Part shown: positions 1-7,937 of the stretch, piece after piece
Layout: each line of letters starts with the position of its first letter
How positions within the stretch are numbered: position 1 is the first letter of the stretch
Notes under the pieces: model-generated
Seen by the model: the letters and a program-made list of their open reading frames with translations, nothing else
Database searches by the model: none
What the model was told of the DNA's origin: nothing
NCBI GenBank assembly: GCA_946811185.2
Contig: OX328096.1
Coordinates: forward strand, 68,943,345 to 69,007,344
From: Hippopus hippopus
Taxonomy: Eukaryota; Mollusca; Bivalvia; Cardiida; Cardiidae
DNA length: 64,000 bases
Reading direction: 5' to 3'
Position numbers and translations under genes: made by a program

Positions 1-129
1 AAACTTAGAAAATGCTTGCATGTCTACTAAATCTGCCGCCCATATCCTATCAATACCCTTTACTATAACTCTCCTTTTATTATATTTCCTTTTTACGGGT
101 TTAAGTAATTCTTCCGATAAATTTATCAT
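1..129 (-). CDS. Retrovirus-type integrase, N-terminal part, cut by window edge
   Basis: Reading the minus strand from the ATG at 129-127 gives 43 codons that stay open to the window edge. The end of this segment contains IWAADLVDM, which matches the start of the rve (DDE) integrase core. D33 would be the first catalytic aspartate. A basic stretch (KPVKRKYNKRR) precedes it. Integrases of this kind insert Maverick/adintovirus genomes into host DNA. The start codon lies 2 bp after the stop of the PLA2-like gene, so the two probably formed one minus-strand unit. A longer N-terminal part with a zinc-binding region is normally present in family members and is not seen ahead of this ATG, so the true start could differ. 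The catalytic second D and E are off the window. Confidence 0.75.
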   Translation of the reverse strand, partial: MINLSEELLKPVKRKYNKRRVIVKGIDRIWAADLVDMQAFSKF

Positions 130-131
130 GC

Positions 132-635
132 TTAAATTTTTTTTTTAGCACCCATTCCAAATCTCATCTCTGTTCCAATAATCCTACTAACGACAGACTT
201 ATCCATTTTTTCCCTAACCGTTGGGCTGTAAATACCCTTTAACTCTTTTAACATATTTTTATCACATACCTCATTTCTAACTTTAGTAGAAGGATTTTTT
301 AAATAACAAACATCATGATGATAAGCAGCTTTATCAACACGGTTTATTGGTTTGCTCCATTCTTTTGGTGTTAAATCTGGTTTGAGTCTTTTTTTTTTTA
401 ATTTAGTTCCGGGTCCCGTAAAATTATGTCCAGGTAGATGCATTTCAACGGATAAATTATTTAGAACTTTATTTAACACTGATCCACCTTTTTTTACATC
501 TGATGCCTTAACAAACTGATTCTTAGTTATTCCACACACCACACATAATCCACGTTTCATATTTCTTCCATTTTTAGTAACAACATATTCTATGTTGGTT
601 GTTTCAGTAGCATTTTTACATTTAACGCAATACAT
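132..635 (-). CDS. Phospholipase A2-like virion protein
   Basis: The 167-residue product contains a compact PLA2 core of the parvovirus VP1u type. HNFTGPGTKL (about residues 70-80) is the glycine-rich calcium loop, and DKAAYHHDVCY (about 101-111) holds the His-Asp catalytic pair followed by Tyr. The N-terminus has two CxxC pairs (CVKC, CVVC) that look like a small zinc ribbon. In related viruses this domain is thought to help virions breach endosomal membranes; that role is inferred here. The ATG is directly preceded by TATAAAAA on the coding strand. It diverges from the packaging ATPase gene across only 33 bp. The frame is intact and the catalytic residues are conserved. Confidence 0.85.
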   Translation of the reverse strand: MYCVKCKNATETTNIEYVVTKNGRNMKRGLCVVCGITKNQFVKASDVKKGGSVLNKVLNNLSVEMHLPGHNFTGPGTKLKKKRLKPDLTPKEWSKPINRVDKAAYHHDVCYLKNPSTKVRNEVCDKNMLKELKGIYSPTVREKMDKSVVSRIIGTEMRFGMGAKKKI

Positions 636-668
636 TTTTTATAAAAAAATAAAAAAACTTATATAAAA
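636..668. promoter_or_regulatory. Compact divergent viral promoter
   Basis: The 33 bp between the divergent PLA2-like and ATPase genes are almost pure A/T. A TATAAAAA box lies directly against each ATG: minus strand before 635, plus strand ACTTATATAAAA before 669. There is no room for a conventional leader, so transcription start and translation start must nearly coincide. Confidence 0.55.
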
Positions 669-1445
669 ATGGATATTAAAGATTTATCATGGAATGAAGT
701 AGTATCAAAGAGATTTAATGATCCTCTTTTACCAAAAAGTATTAGGGGGTTAATCATAGGTAAATCAGGATGTGGTAAGACCACTCTTTTACTTAACCTA
801 CTGCTCAGGCCGAATTGGCTTGACTATAACGAGTTGTGTGTTTTTGGAAAAAGTCTTTTTCAACCCGAATATCGCATAATTAAAAAAGCTTTTGAAGAAG
901 GAGTACCAAAAGAAGGTATTTTAAACTTTTTTAACAATCGAAATGAAATACAAAAAACAAATGTTTTACCAACAGCTTTAGTTGAAGAATGGGCTAAAAC
1001 GATTGAAAATATATCGGATATAAAGTGTAGTTTTTATGAAACTGCGGGAGATGTACCTGATCCTCGAGATTTAAGTTCAGAAAATAAAAATTTAATGATA
1101 TTTGATGATTTACTTTTAGAAAGGAAAAACAAATGTGAATGTTATTACATTCGTGGAAGACATAGTAATGTTGACTGCTTTTACCTCTCACAAAATTATT
1201 TTAGGTTACCTAGGCAAACTATTAGAGAAAACGCAAATTTTATTTGTCTTTTCCGTCATGATGGTAAAAACATTAATCATGTTTATAACGATCATGTAGG
1301 TGAAGATATGCCTAAGGATGAGTTTAGGAAATTTTGTAAAAAGACGTGGGAAAGACCACACGGTTTTGTTATTATTGATCTAACAAGTAAAAAAGATGAG
1401 GGAAAGTATAGAAGAGGCTTCGATGACTTTTACATACCAGATTAA
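669..1445 (+). CDS. FtsK/HerA-type (A32-like) genome packaging ATPase
   Basis: The 258-residue product has a Walker A loop GKSGCGKTT at residues 31-39 and a Walker B strand NLMIFDDLLL at 141-150. These are followed by YLSQNYFRLPRQTIREN at about 172-188, a signature stretch of the viral packaging ATPases of the PRD1-adenovirus lineage (A32/FtsK-HerA superfamily). Its role would be to translocate DNA into preformed capsids. Length is normal for Maverick ATPases and the frame is unbroken, making this the best preserved gene of the element. The ATG follows TATAAAA without a gap. The downstream gene begins within about 65 bp. Confidence 0.93.
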   Translation: MDIKDLSWNEVVSKRFNDPLLPKSIRGLIIGKSGCGKTTLLLNLLLRPNWLDYNELCVFGKSLFQPEYRIIKKAFEEGVPKEGILNFFNNRNEIQKTNVLPTALVEEWAKTIENISDIKCSFYETAGDVPDPRDLSSENKNLMIFDDLLLERKNKCECYYIRGRHSNVDCFYLSQNYFRLPRQTIRENANFICLFRHDGKNINHVYNDHVGEDMPKDEFRKFCKKTWERPHGFVIIDLTSKKDEGKYRRGFDDFYIPD

Positions 1446-1472
1446 AGAAAATATATTTCTAATAAAATGATG
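1446..1472 (+). promoter_or_regulatory. Viral promoter-like box ATATATTTCTAATAAAATG
   Basis: The stretch ATATATTTCTAATAAAATG ends at an ATG, and nearly the same string recurs at 1903-1923 before the penton-like gene. A related version (ATATCTTTCAAATAAAAAATG) precedes 5512. Repetition of the same block before different viral genes suggests a shared promoter. Confidence 0.5.
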
Positions 1473-1510
1473 GAAAAACAATACAAATATTTTAAGATAG
1501 AAATTAGATA

Positions 1511-1831
1511 TGGAAATACAAAAAGGTATTTATGGTGAGCCCGATGATTTGGTACCAAAAGATTATAATGAAATTAGAAAAAAAATTAAATAAATACATT
1601 GAAGGTTTGTCAGATGAAGAATTCACATCCTTAGCTAAAGTACTTAATTACATTGAAGATTTCTCAGATGAAAAAATAATAGACTTAAAAGGATATGGAT
1701 GGTCAGAATCAGAAGCAAAAAGATTTTTAAAAGAATTTGATCTACATGTATGTAACATATTATCTAAGGATAGAGATACTCTTTCATCATTTATGGGTGT
1801 TGATAATCGGTTTTGGAAAGATGAGAGATAA
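1511..1831 (+). pseudogene. Small viral gene with frameshift, unknown function
   Basis: An ATG at 1511 opens a 27-codon frame that stops in an A-rich run near 1593. A second open frame covers the same stretch and continues to 1831; it contains the acidic, helical segment LSDEEFTSLAKVLNYIEDF. The most economical reading is one gene of about 105 codons broken by a one-base slip in the poly-A run at about 1578-1590. An alternative in-frame start for the second frame exists at 1532. I do not recognise the family. Position between ATPase and penton-like genes fits a small accessory or virion gene. An AATAAAATG box at 1462-1470 belongs to a separate 23-codon frame and may mark the original promoter. 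Confidence 0.45.
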
Positions 1832-1879
1832 TGATATAGACTTTATCTAAATTTTATTTTGGTCTTGGAGATGATTTAC

Positions 1880-1920
1880 ATAAAAATATATTTCAAACAA
1901 AAAATATATTTCTAATAAAA
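1880..1920 (+). promoter_or_regulatory. Duplicated viral promoter-like box before penton-like gene
   Basis: Two tandem versions, AAATATATTTCAAACAAAA and AAATATATTTCTAATAAAA, stand directly before the ATG at 1921. They match the box at 1446-1470. Confidence 0.5.
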
Positions 1921-2692
1921 ATGGAAGATCTTTTAAAACAAATTGTAGAAAATACTAACCAAAAAACATAATTCCAAATTATAGTAAGCAACAACAAGAC
2001 ACGTTTTAGAACAAGGTTTAATCCACCATTTCAACTGAAAAAGGATAGGGTGTATGAAATAGCTTTAGTAAACCTTGAAACTTGTTACTCTTTTCCAAAC
2101 ATTGATAAAAAAAAACAACATGTTTATTTATACTCCAGACAATGGTGCTTCATGGTTTAAGATTGAAATACCAGAAGGGAGTTACGACCTTATAGACATT
2201 AATGATACTATTCATCAGGAAATCAGAAAAAACGGGCATTATGATGTATCAAATGATGAATATTATATTAATATTTCAGCTAACACGAATACTCTAAAGT
2301 CTGTTCTTACCCTTGAAAACGGTTATCAAGTGGATTTTAATCATCCACACTCCATTTCTAAAGTATTAGGATTTACTAACGCAAAATATACACAAGGATT
2401 TCATGAGTCGGAGAATGTTGTAAACATTTTAAGTATAAACAGTGTGTTTGTTAACATTGATATTATCTCAGGAAGCTCTGTTAATGGATCAACACAAAAC
2501 ACGATTTACTCTTTCTTTCCAAATGTTTCTCCCGGATATAAGATAATTGAGAGCCCAGTTAATCTGGTATACCTACCAATAACATTGAATGAAATACACA
2601 ACATGGAGGTAAATATAATAGATCAAAATGGAACTTTACTAAATCTTACAGGCGAAAATTTAACAATTAGGTTTCATATTAGAGAAGCCTAA
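1921..2692 (+). pseudogene. Penton-like minor capsid protein, frameshifted
   Basis: Starting at the ATG at 1921, a 16-codon frame ends at about 1971. Sequence in other frames then carries the family-typical block around YEIALVNLETCYSFPNI (2055-2105). After another slip in the A-run at about 2106-2114 the frame stays open to 2692. The intact part shows the conserved DNGASWFKIEIPEGSYDLIDIND segment and a run of beta-strand-like sequence, as in the single jelly-roll penton proteins of Mavericks/adintoviruses, which form capsid vertices. At least two frameshifts make this copy non-functional. It is followed within 25 bp by the pX-like gene, the usual order. Family assignment is from motif recall, not a search. 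Confidence 0.72.
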
Positions 2693-3250
2693 TAAAAAAA
2701 ATTTAATTAATATAAAATGACAAGCTATACAACAGTTAAAGTTAATATATCAGAAGGGCAAAAACAAAAGCTTCAATCCGCTGTTAAAGCTAGTTGCCCG
2801 GTAAGTATTCGTTTAGGTCATGAGGATTTAAAAGGTAATGATATTATAGCAATTACAAATTCGCAAGCAAAGAAAATGGCTAAAGCCTATGAGAATGGTA
2901 AGGGTATCACGATCAGAATGAGTACTAAACAACTTAAACATAATATGAAAGTAGAGGGAGGTTTTCTCGGAATGTTAGCTGGACTGGCTGCGAGAGCTTT
3001 ACCAATGATTGCAAAAACCGTTTTACCAGCGTTAGGTGTTGGTGCACTTTCTGGATTAGCTCAATCAGGCGTACAAAAAGCAATGGGGTCAGGTCTTTAC
3101 CTTAAGAAAGAAGGAAGTGTTTGTCGGATAGAAACTGATGGAAAAGGGCTTTATTTAGGACCAGCTAAAGATAAAGGATTAAAATCTGTTGGTGATGGCT
3201 TGTATTTAAAACAAGGTGGAAAGTTTTATGATGGAAAAGGACTTCTATTG

Positions 3251-5034
3251 CAGTGCTCGCGCTGCCAATCGACATTATCGACAATTGTCGATTAATTAAT
3301 CCAGTTGTCGATTAATTCTCCCAGTTGTCGATAAAAATTGTCATTACTTTATTCCCAAAAAAGTCGGGTAAAATTTCCTGTACTTGCTTGGATCACACTT
3401 CAACTTGCACCGGAAATGTGTGGTAATAGATCTAGCTTGTTTTACACCTCGGCGGACGTAACCTTAGGTAATCGGCAGGTCACAATGGGGAAAATGAAAA
3501 TTATGACCTTGTGTATTTCATAACGCGTGTCACGTTACCGGTTGTTATTCTAAGCCGCTAATTGGAGAACAAAGAGCGATTATAACTCTTTATTTCACTT
3601 TAAATTTTGATTGACCATTTTAATCGACGCAGTGATAGAATGCTTTGCAATGTTCCCACTCGCACAAATTATTGCGTAAATCACGTTACAGAAATGAAAT
3701 TCACGTAACAAATATTGGTCACATGCGAGACCTCACGTAAGAGAATACATGGACAAAAAAGACTGTTATCCGCTTATCTTGAGTAAAATGACATGTTTTG
3801 AAGTTACTTGTAGTCCTTATTGACAAATTTATGTCAAATCATGCGGAAATACCTATCCAGAAATTAACAGACATGAAAAAGTGATCGATGCAAAAAACAC
3901 GGAAACGCATGACACAACAAAATGACTCCTTGACATTGTCCGATCAGAGTCACTTCAGACTGCTTTTTCAGCTTTTTAATGACTTTAAGCAGTATATTTA
4001 CATAGATACCCGAATAAAGCAGACTTCTTTGCTGCAAATCATCAATATGGATTGCTTTACCTCTAGTTGGGAACCACCAATGTCATACCCTCTAATATGA
4101 AATCTTACCCCCAGATTTTCAGCCCAGAGGGTAAGTGTACCCTTGAAATAAAAAGCTAGTGGGAACACTGCCTTGGATTTCAATACCGCTGAAAACGGCA
4201 ATAGCGAGTTAATGTAACCAATTAGATATCATAAATAATTCATGTACATTACTCACTTAAACCGCCGTTCTCTTTAAAAATCGGCGAAAAAAAGGTGTTT
4301 GCTTAAAGGCTAATGTAGATAATCGCAGTCTCCTTCACTGTTTAGATTCTATCAAGTGAATTACTTTTTAAGTAGTTTCCAATACATTGTGTGACTTACC
4401 GACCTCATTGACCCAATTTGAAAATAATTAAGGTCAACAGATCATAAAGGGAGGTAATTCATTATGTGATAGAAAATTTCCCCCATTTATCTGTGCACAT
4501 TATTTATTACAATAATAAAAATAATTATTGTTTGGTAAAGAAGAAACCAGGACTTAACAGTTTTTATGCTTTTATGCAAATATTGTGGGAAAAGGAGCAC
4601 TATCCCAGGAAATGGTGTAGAACAAATTTCCTTTTTCCCAAAAGATTTTCTACAATGTAAGATTAAAATAGAATTTTGTTGTTTTGTAAAGAAATAACCA
4701 TTCATCAAAAGAAACTAGGACTTAAAAGTCTCTATGCTTTTATGCAAATACTGTTGGAAAAGGAGCACTATCCCAAGAAATGGTATACTGCCAATTCTCC
4801 TTTTCCCACAATATTTTCTACAAAGTAAGAAAAGTAATATATATGATCATTTTTTTTTTTAGTATTGTAATGGACATAATTATGTAAATGAAAGTTTTAA
4901 ACTTTGTGTAAAAAAATCAAGTTACATGTGCATGTTTTTTTTTTTTTACCAACATTGCGCGCTAAATTTGTCTATTATTTTTTTAAAGGAAAAATTGTTG
5001 GCCATTATTTTACTTGGGCCAGAGCTAGCACTGG
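3251..5034. mobile_element. Unclassified DNA transposon with CAGTGCT inverted ends, inside pX-like gene
   Basis: The left end reads CAGTGCTCGCGCTGCC; the right end, read on the minus strand from 5033, reads CAGTGCTAGCTCTGGC (13 of 16 matching). The flanking viral reading frame is continuous once this block is ignored, with at most one extra G, so no clear target duplication is visible. The left subterminal region has three short repeats of TTGTCGATTAAT-type sequence (about 3278-3340). I find no transposase; the open frames inside are short and unconvincing. It is non-autonomous. hAT is suggested by the CAG start but not supported by an 8-bp duplication. Confidence 0.7.
4537..4835. repeat. Tandem pair of ~160-bp repeats inside the insertion
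   Basis: Two units share AAGAAACCAGGACTTAA/AAGAAACTAGGACTTAA, TGCTTTTATGCAAATA, GGAAAAGGAGCACTATCCCA and a TTTTCCCA...ATTTTCTACAA segment. The GGGAAAAGGAG and CCTTTTTCCC pieces resemble the hairpin arms of the M-family MITE, but ends and core differ, so the relation is uncertain. Confidence 0.55.
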
Positions 5035-5117
5035 GGTCCTAATAGTCCATTTGCTAATATACCTATTTTAGGAGCTATATTGTAATGTTATAAAATAATG
5101 TTATTATTTTATAGAAT

Positions 5118-5492
5118 ATGTCTGTTTATAAATTTGTTGTAAAGCCAAAGATAACTCAACCAAAAACGATCCATTGGCAACCATTTCATGATGTAAAGCA
5201 TCCACCGAGAAAAGTAAATACAACAACATGGGAAATTTTTAGCCAAGCAGAAATTACACTCAAACCCAAGCAAACAAAACAAATACGATTAGGGTTTGGG
5301 TTTATGATAACTAGAGGTGTTGTTTTAACCACGTTAGCATACTCTTTAAAAGAAAAGTGGTGTAGTTTACAAAACGAGGTTAATCTTGAAAACGCACAGG
5401 ATATCATAATTACCATTACGAACAATTCGAGTGAGAACAATGTAAAAATTGAGGAAAACCAACTTTTATGCCTCGTTTACTATTTAATTTAA
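5118..5492 (+). CDS. Small beta-rich viral protein, possible dUTPase-like fold
   Basis: The 124-residue product ends with alternating beta-strand-like stretches. LGFGFMITRGVVLTTLAYSL is followed by NLENAQDIIITITNNSSEN and then VKIEENQLLCLVYYL. The last two resemble the late strands of the trimeric dUTPase fold (an Asn after a strand, then a glycine-type turn and a hydrophobic strand). The catalytic motif 1 and the uridine-binding hairpin of true dUTPases are not visible, so an enzymatic role is not supported. A capsid-associated role is more plausible, as for adenovirus proteins that reused this fold. It starts 33 bp after the end of the pX-like gene and precedes a membrane protein gene by 19 bp. 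Confidence 0.55.
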   Translation: MSVYKFVVKPKITQPKTIHWQPFHDVKHPPRKVNTTTWEIFSQAEITLKPKQTKQIRLGFGFMITRGVVLTTLAYSLKEKWCSLQNEVNLENAQDIIITITNNSSENNVKIEENQLLCLVYYLI

Positions 5493-5511
5493 AATATCTT
5501 TCAAATAAAAA

Positions 5512-6132
5512 ATGGAGATGAAAGAGAATATTTATCCGAGATTACCTTCTGCTCCTCCTGTTGATGAGAAAAAGGGTTATAGGTTACAGAAAATTAATGA
5601 GATACAAATTTTTTTAGAAGGAGAGATAACAAAAACAGAAGCTCTGAGTAAAAAATATCTTAGAGCTGCGAGGATAATAGATAATGTTAATACTGTATTG
5701 GCTTCAGTTACATTAGCATCAGGAGCTGGTGGAATGGTATTACTGACAACAGTTGCTGCAATACCGGCTGCACTCGCATTAGAAGCAGCAAGCATAGTTA
5801 CAGGGCTTTTAAGTTTAACTGGGCAATATACTGTTAGAAATTCTACTACAAAAGCTGAAAAACACGAAAAGATAATGACAATAGCGAGTACAAAGTTAAA
5901 TACTATAGCATCACATGTATCCAAAGCCTTGAGTGATAATAAAGTTACCGATGAAGAGTTTCAACTGATTTTGGAAGAATTAGAAAAATATAAAGCTATG
6001 AAAGAAGAAATTCGTTCAAAGACAAAAAAGAAAATAAGTACTGAAACGGAAGAGACATTGATGGAAAGGGGGAGGCAAGAAGCTCGTGAGTCCTTTCGGA
6101 GATTGGTTGAAAAGAGTAAAGAAGAATTTTAA
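5512..6132 (+). CDS. Conserved Maverick-type membrane/coiled-coil protein
   Basis: The 206-residue protein begins with the proline motif YPRLPSAPPVDE. Residues about 60-105 form one or two hydrophobic, Ala/Gly-rich segments (VNTVLASVTLASGAGGMVLL and AAIPAALALEAASIVTGLLS). A charged helical C-terminal half (EEFQLILEELEKYKAMKEE and on) is likely coiled coil. I believe similar proteins recur in invertebrate Mavericks, but I know of no assigned function. The layout (hydrophobic core plus coiled coil) would suit a membrane-associated virion or egress factor; that is inference. The frame is intact. The ATG follows CAAATAAAAA directly and the promoter block ATATCTTTC is 10 bp further up. Confidence 0.65.
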   Translation: MEMKENIYPRLPSAPPVDEKKGYRLQKINEIQIFLEGEITKTEALSKKYLRAARIIDNVNTVLASVTLASGAGGMVLLTTVAAIPAALALEAASIVTGLLSLTGQYTVRNSTTKAEKHEKIMTIASTKLNTIASHVSKALSDNKVTDEEFQLILEELEKYKAMKEEIRSKTKKKISTETEETLMERGRQEARESFRRLVEKSKEEF

Positions 6133-6190
6133 AGTTAAGTTTTCTTGTAATTTATCTTTAAACATATCAATAAATAAATAATACCATTAT

Positions 6191-6487
6191 TTATTTATTG
6201 TTAATATTAACCCAATCATCATCTAAGTAATCTTTTAAAAACATAACTATTCCTTCAATTAATAAACTAACAATAGTTTTAATTTCCTTTTCATTACAAT
6301 TAGAAAGATCATTTTCATATTCTTTAAAATCATCATCATTAGTTATAAGATAATAGTCAAATTTAGTAAAAATTTTATTTTCATAACAAAAGTCAACAAT
6401 CTTTTCTAACTTAATACCTTTATCGTAACATACTTTAACAAATATATCTCTAGTTGCTCTAATATAGTTTATACAAATATCATTCAT
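6191..6487 (-). CDS. Small minus-strand viral gene, unknown function
   Basis: The 98-residue acidic product (asparagine-, aspartate- and isoleucine-rich) starts at an ATG preceded on the coding strand by ATTTTATAAA, the same kind of box that abuts the other viral genes. This is the main argument that it is real. It faces the membrane-protein gene tail-to-tail across about 60 bp and diverges from the gene at 6602. The product looks all-helical (for example TRDIFVKVCYDKGIKLEKIV). I do not recognise a family. An early or host-interaction gene is possible by position only. Confidence 0.55.
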   Translation of the reverse strand: MNDICINYIRATRDIFVKVCYDKGIKLEKIVDFCYENKIFTKFDYYLITNDDDFKEYENDLSNCNEKEIKTIVSLLIEGIVMFLKDYLDDDWVNINNK

Positions 6488-6512
6488 TTTATTTATAAAA
6501 TTTTTTTTAAAA

Positions 6513-6562
6513 CGTGTTAAAAACTGCGTTGAAAACTGTGTTGAAAACTGCGTTGAAAACTG
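6513..6562. repeat. 12-bp tandem repeat in divergent viral intergenic region
   Basis: Four imperfect units of TG(C/T)GTTGAAAAC lie between the minus-strand gene at 6191-6487 and the plus-strand gene at 6602. They could be an array of binding sites in a shared control region or a simple slippage product. Confidence 0.6.
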
Positions 6563-6601
6563 TAACAGAAACTATTATAAAAAATATGTTAGTAATAAAA
6601 A

Positions 6602-7478
6602 ATGTCTTTTTTAAAAATTACTGATCCCGCAAAAAGGGACCTAATTGTGAAAGAGTATCTTGAAACAAAAAAGAATATTCAGGATAATCTACTAGCTGAG
6701 AGAATGGGTGAGAAACGATTACAAACTGATCTTTCAAAGTTTTTTAAACCTATTATGGAAACACAAAAAGCTACAACAAAGGAGATTACGGAAGAACTTG
6801 AACCTATTAAAAAACGTGTAGAAAACTTACCACAGGCTATTAAGTTTCCAGCCTTTCCATCTATCACATTTTATGATAAACCAGCTATAGAAGGGCCACC
6901 AGAAAAAAAAAGAAGATACACAATTCATTGGACCAATAGCAGAGAGTTACTTAAGAAAATTTACTACTAAGTCTGAAGCTGATACATCATATGGACTATA
7001 TGATAAGAATGGTGTTTTTTATATTGGTAACAAGCAAGCTATTATTATAGACAATAATATTATTGTTGATGATGAAGAGTATCAAGGAACCCCAGGTCTA
7101 AGGGAGTTAATCATATCTAAGAAACCGGATGATAGTATTTATGACGCTGGTGATTATGAGGATTACGCGAGGTTGATGATAAAAACCAATGCTCTTTATA
7201 AAAATGATAATATAAATGATGGCCCCAAAAGCAATGCGGGATATAAATGGAAACATGTACTCAGTCCCATTTGGCAGGCTAGGAAAGAGTATGAAGGAAG
7301 CGGGATTGTCATCCTGTCTGACCCTAACGCATTAATAAAAAGATTAGACTTGTTGCTAGCAAGTAAAGCAGCAGGCAACACAGGTGTAAGAAATGAGGTT
7401 GTTAGCATATGTGATGAATTAAAAAGGCAAGGTGTTATAAATTCAAACTGTTATAAAATATTATTGTCTAAACTATAA
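6602..7478 (+). pseudogene. Conserved Maverick protein of unknown function (DUF8207-like), one frameshift
   Basis: From the ATG at 6602 (after AGTAATAAAAA) the frame encodes a charged helical N-terminal half starting MSFLKITDPAKRDLIVKEYL and stops at 6970. From about 6910 another frame is open to 7478. It contains the block GTPGLRELIISKKPDD, an IKTNALYKND segment and a basic C-terminal region (PNALIKRLDLLLASKAAGNT). Together they match, from memory, a family widespread in Maverick-bearing animals, recorded I believe as DUF8207. Function is unknown. A single shift near 6905-6960 explains the break. It ends 3 bp before the next ATG. Confidence 0.65.
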
Positions 7479-7481
7479 AAA

Positions 7482-7880
7482 ATGATTAGATATAAAAAAA
7501 GAGGATTTAGAAGAAGGTATTCATATGGTGGTAGGGGAATGTTTGAGAGTATAACTAAGTTTCTTACAAATCTTTTTACTAGTAGACTTGCTAACCAAAT
7601 TGCGACTTCTGCCGTTGATGTGGGAAAAAGTGTTGCTAAGGAAGGAGCAAAAAAGGCTTTAGAGGCTGGAAAGAGTGCCGCTGTAGATGCAGGAAAGAGA
7701 TTAGTTGAAAGAGCTTTAACACCGAAATCGCGAAAAATTTTAGAAAAACATACCGCAGCACCTATAAAGCATGATACACCTACAGCACAAAACATCAACA
7801 GTTTAATGGATGGTAGTGCCATTGCTATTCAAGACTTGGTTAAAAAATTAAACTGTGGGTCTGGTATTAAAACAATATAA
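7482..7880 (+). CDS. Basic virion/core-type protein
   Basis: The 132-residue product begins with a strongly basic, aromatic N-terminus (MIRYKKRGFRRRYSYGGRG), then an amphipathic segment (MFESITKFLTNLFTS), then an alanine/lysine-rich helical region (GKSVAKEGAKKALEAGKSAA) and a hydrophilic tail. In Mavericks a protein of this type sits just before the major capsid gene. It may condense DNA or act as a minor capsid or membrane-lytic protein, by analogy with adenovirus pVII/pVI. The frame is intact. Its ATG directly follows CTATAAAAA. Confidence 0.7.
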   Translation: MIRYKKRGFRRRYSYGGRGMFESITKFLTNLFTSRLANQIATSAVDVGKSVAKEGAKKALEAGKSAAVDAGKRLVERALTPKSRKILEKHTAAPIKHDTPTAQNINSLMDGSAIAIQDLVKKLNCGSGIKTI

Positions 7881-7937
7881 ACAATAAGTGGTATAATTTT
7901 AATTACTTTTAATTTAAGTTATAATAGTAGTAAACAA
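7881..7937 (+). promoter_or_regulatory. Orphaned promoter region of the major capsid gene
   Basis: These 57 A/T-rich bases are the viral spacer that once led into the capsid gene. They are now separated from its ATG by the 1.65-kb Helentron-like insertion. Confidence 0.45.

Larger units (their letters stand above)
2717..5085 (+). pseudogene. pX/pVI-like membrane-active virion protein, split by insertion
   Basis: The frame opens at an ATG that directly follows AATATAAA. Residues 1-75 are basic. A hydrophobic, glycine/alanine-rich amphipathic segment (GGFLGMLAGLAARALPMIA, about 77-95) follows, then short GLYL/GKG repeats, as in adenovirus pX/pVI-like proteins of Mavericks that disturb membranes during entry. 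Coding sequence breaks at 3250/3251, and the visible frame then runs 45 bp into foreign DNA before a stop. The family-typical C-terminal tail resumes in frame at 5035 and ends at a stop at 5083-5085. So a 1.78-kb element interrupts an otherwise open gene close to its end. Confidence 0.8.

Noticed and set aside
3888..4201. Short overlapping open frames on both strands
   Set aside because: They lie in the non-autonomous insertion that splits the pX-like gene; no domain or promoter box.
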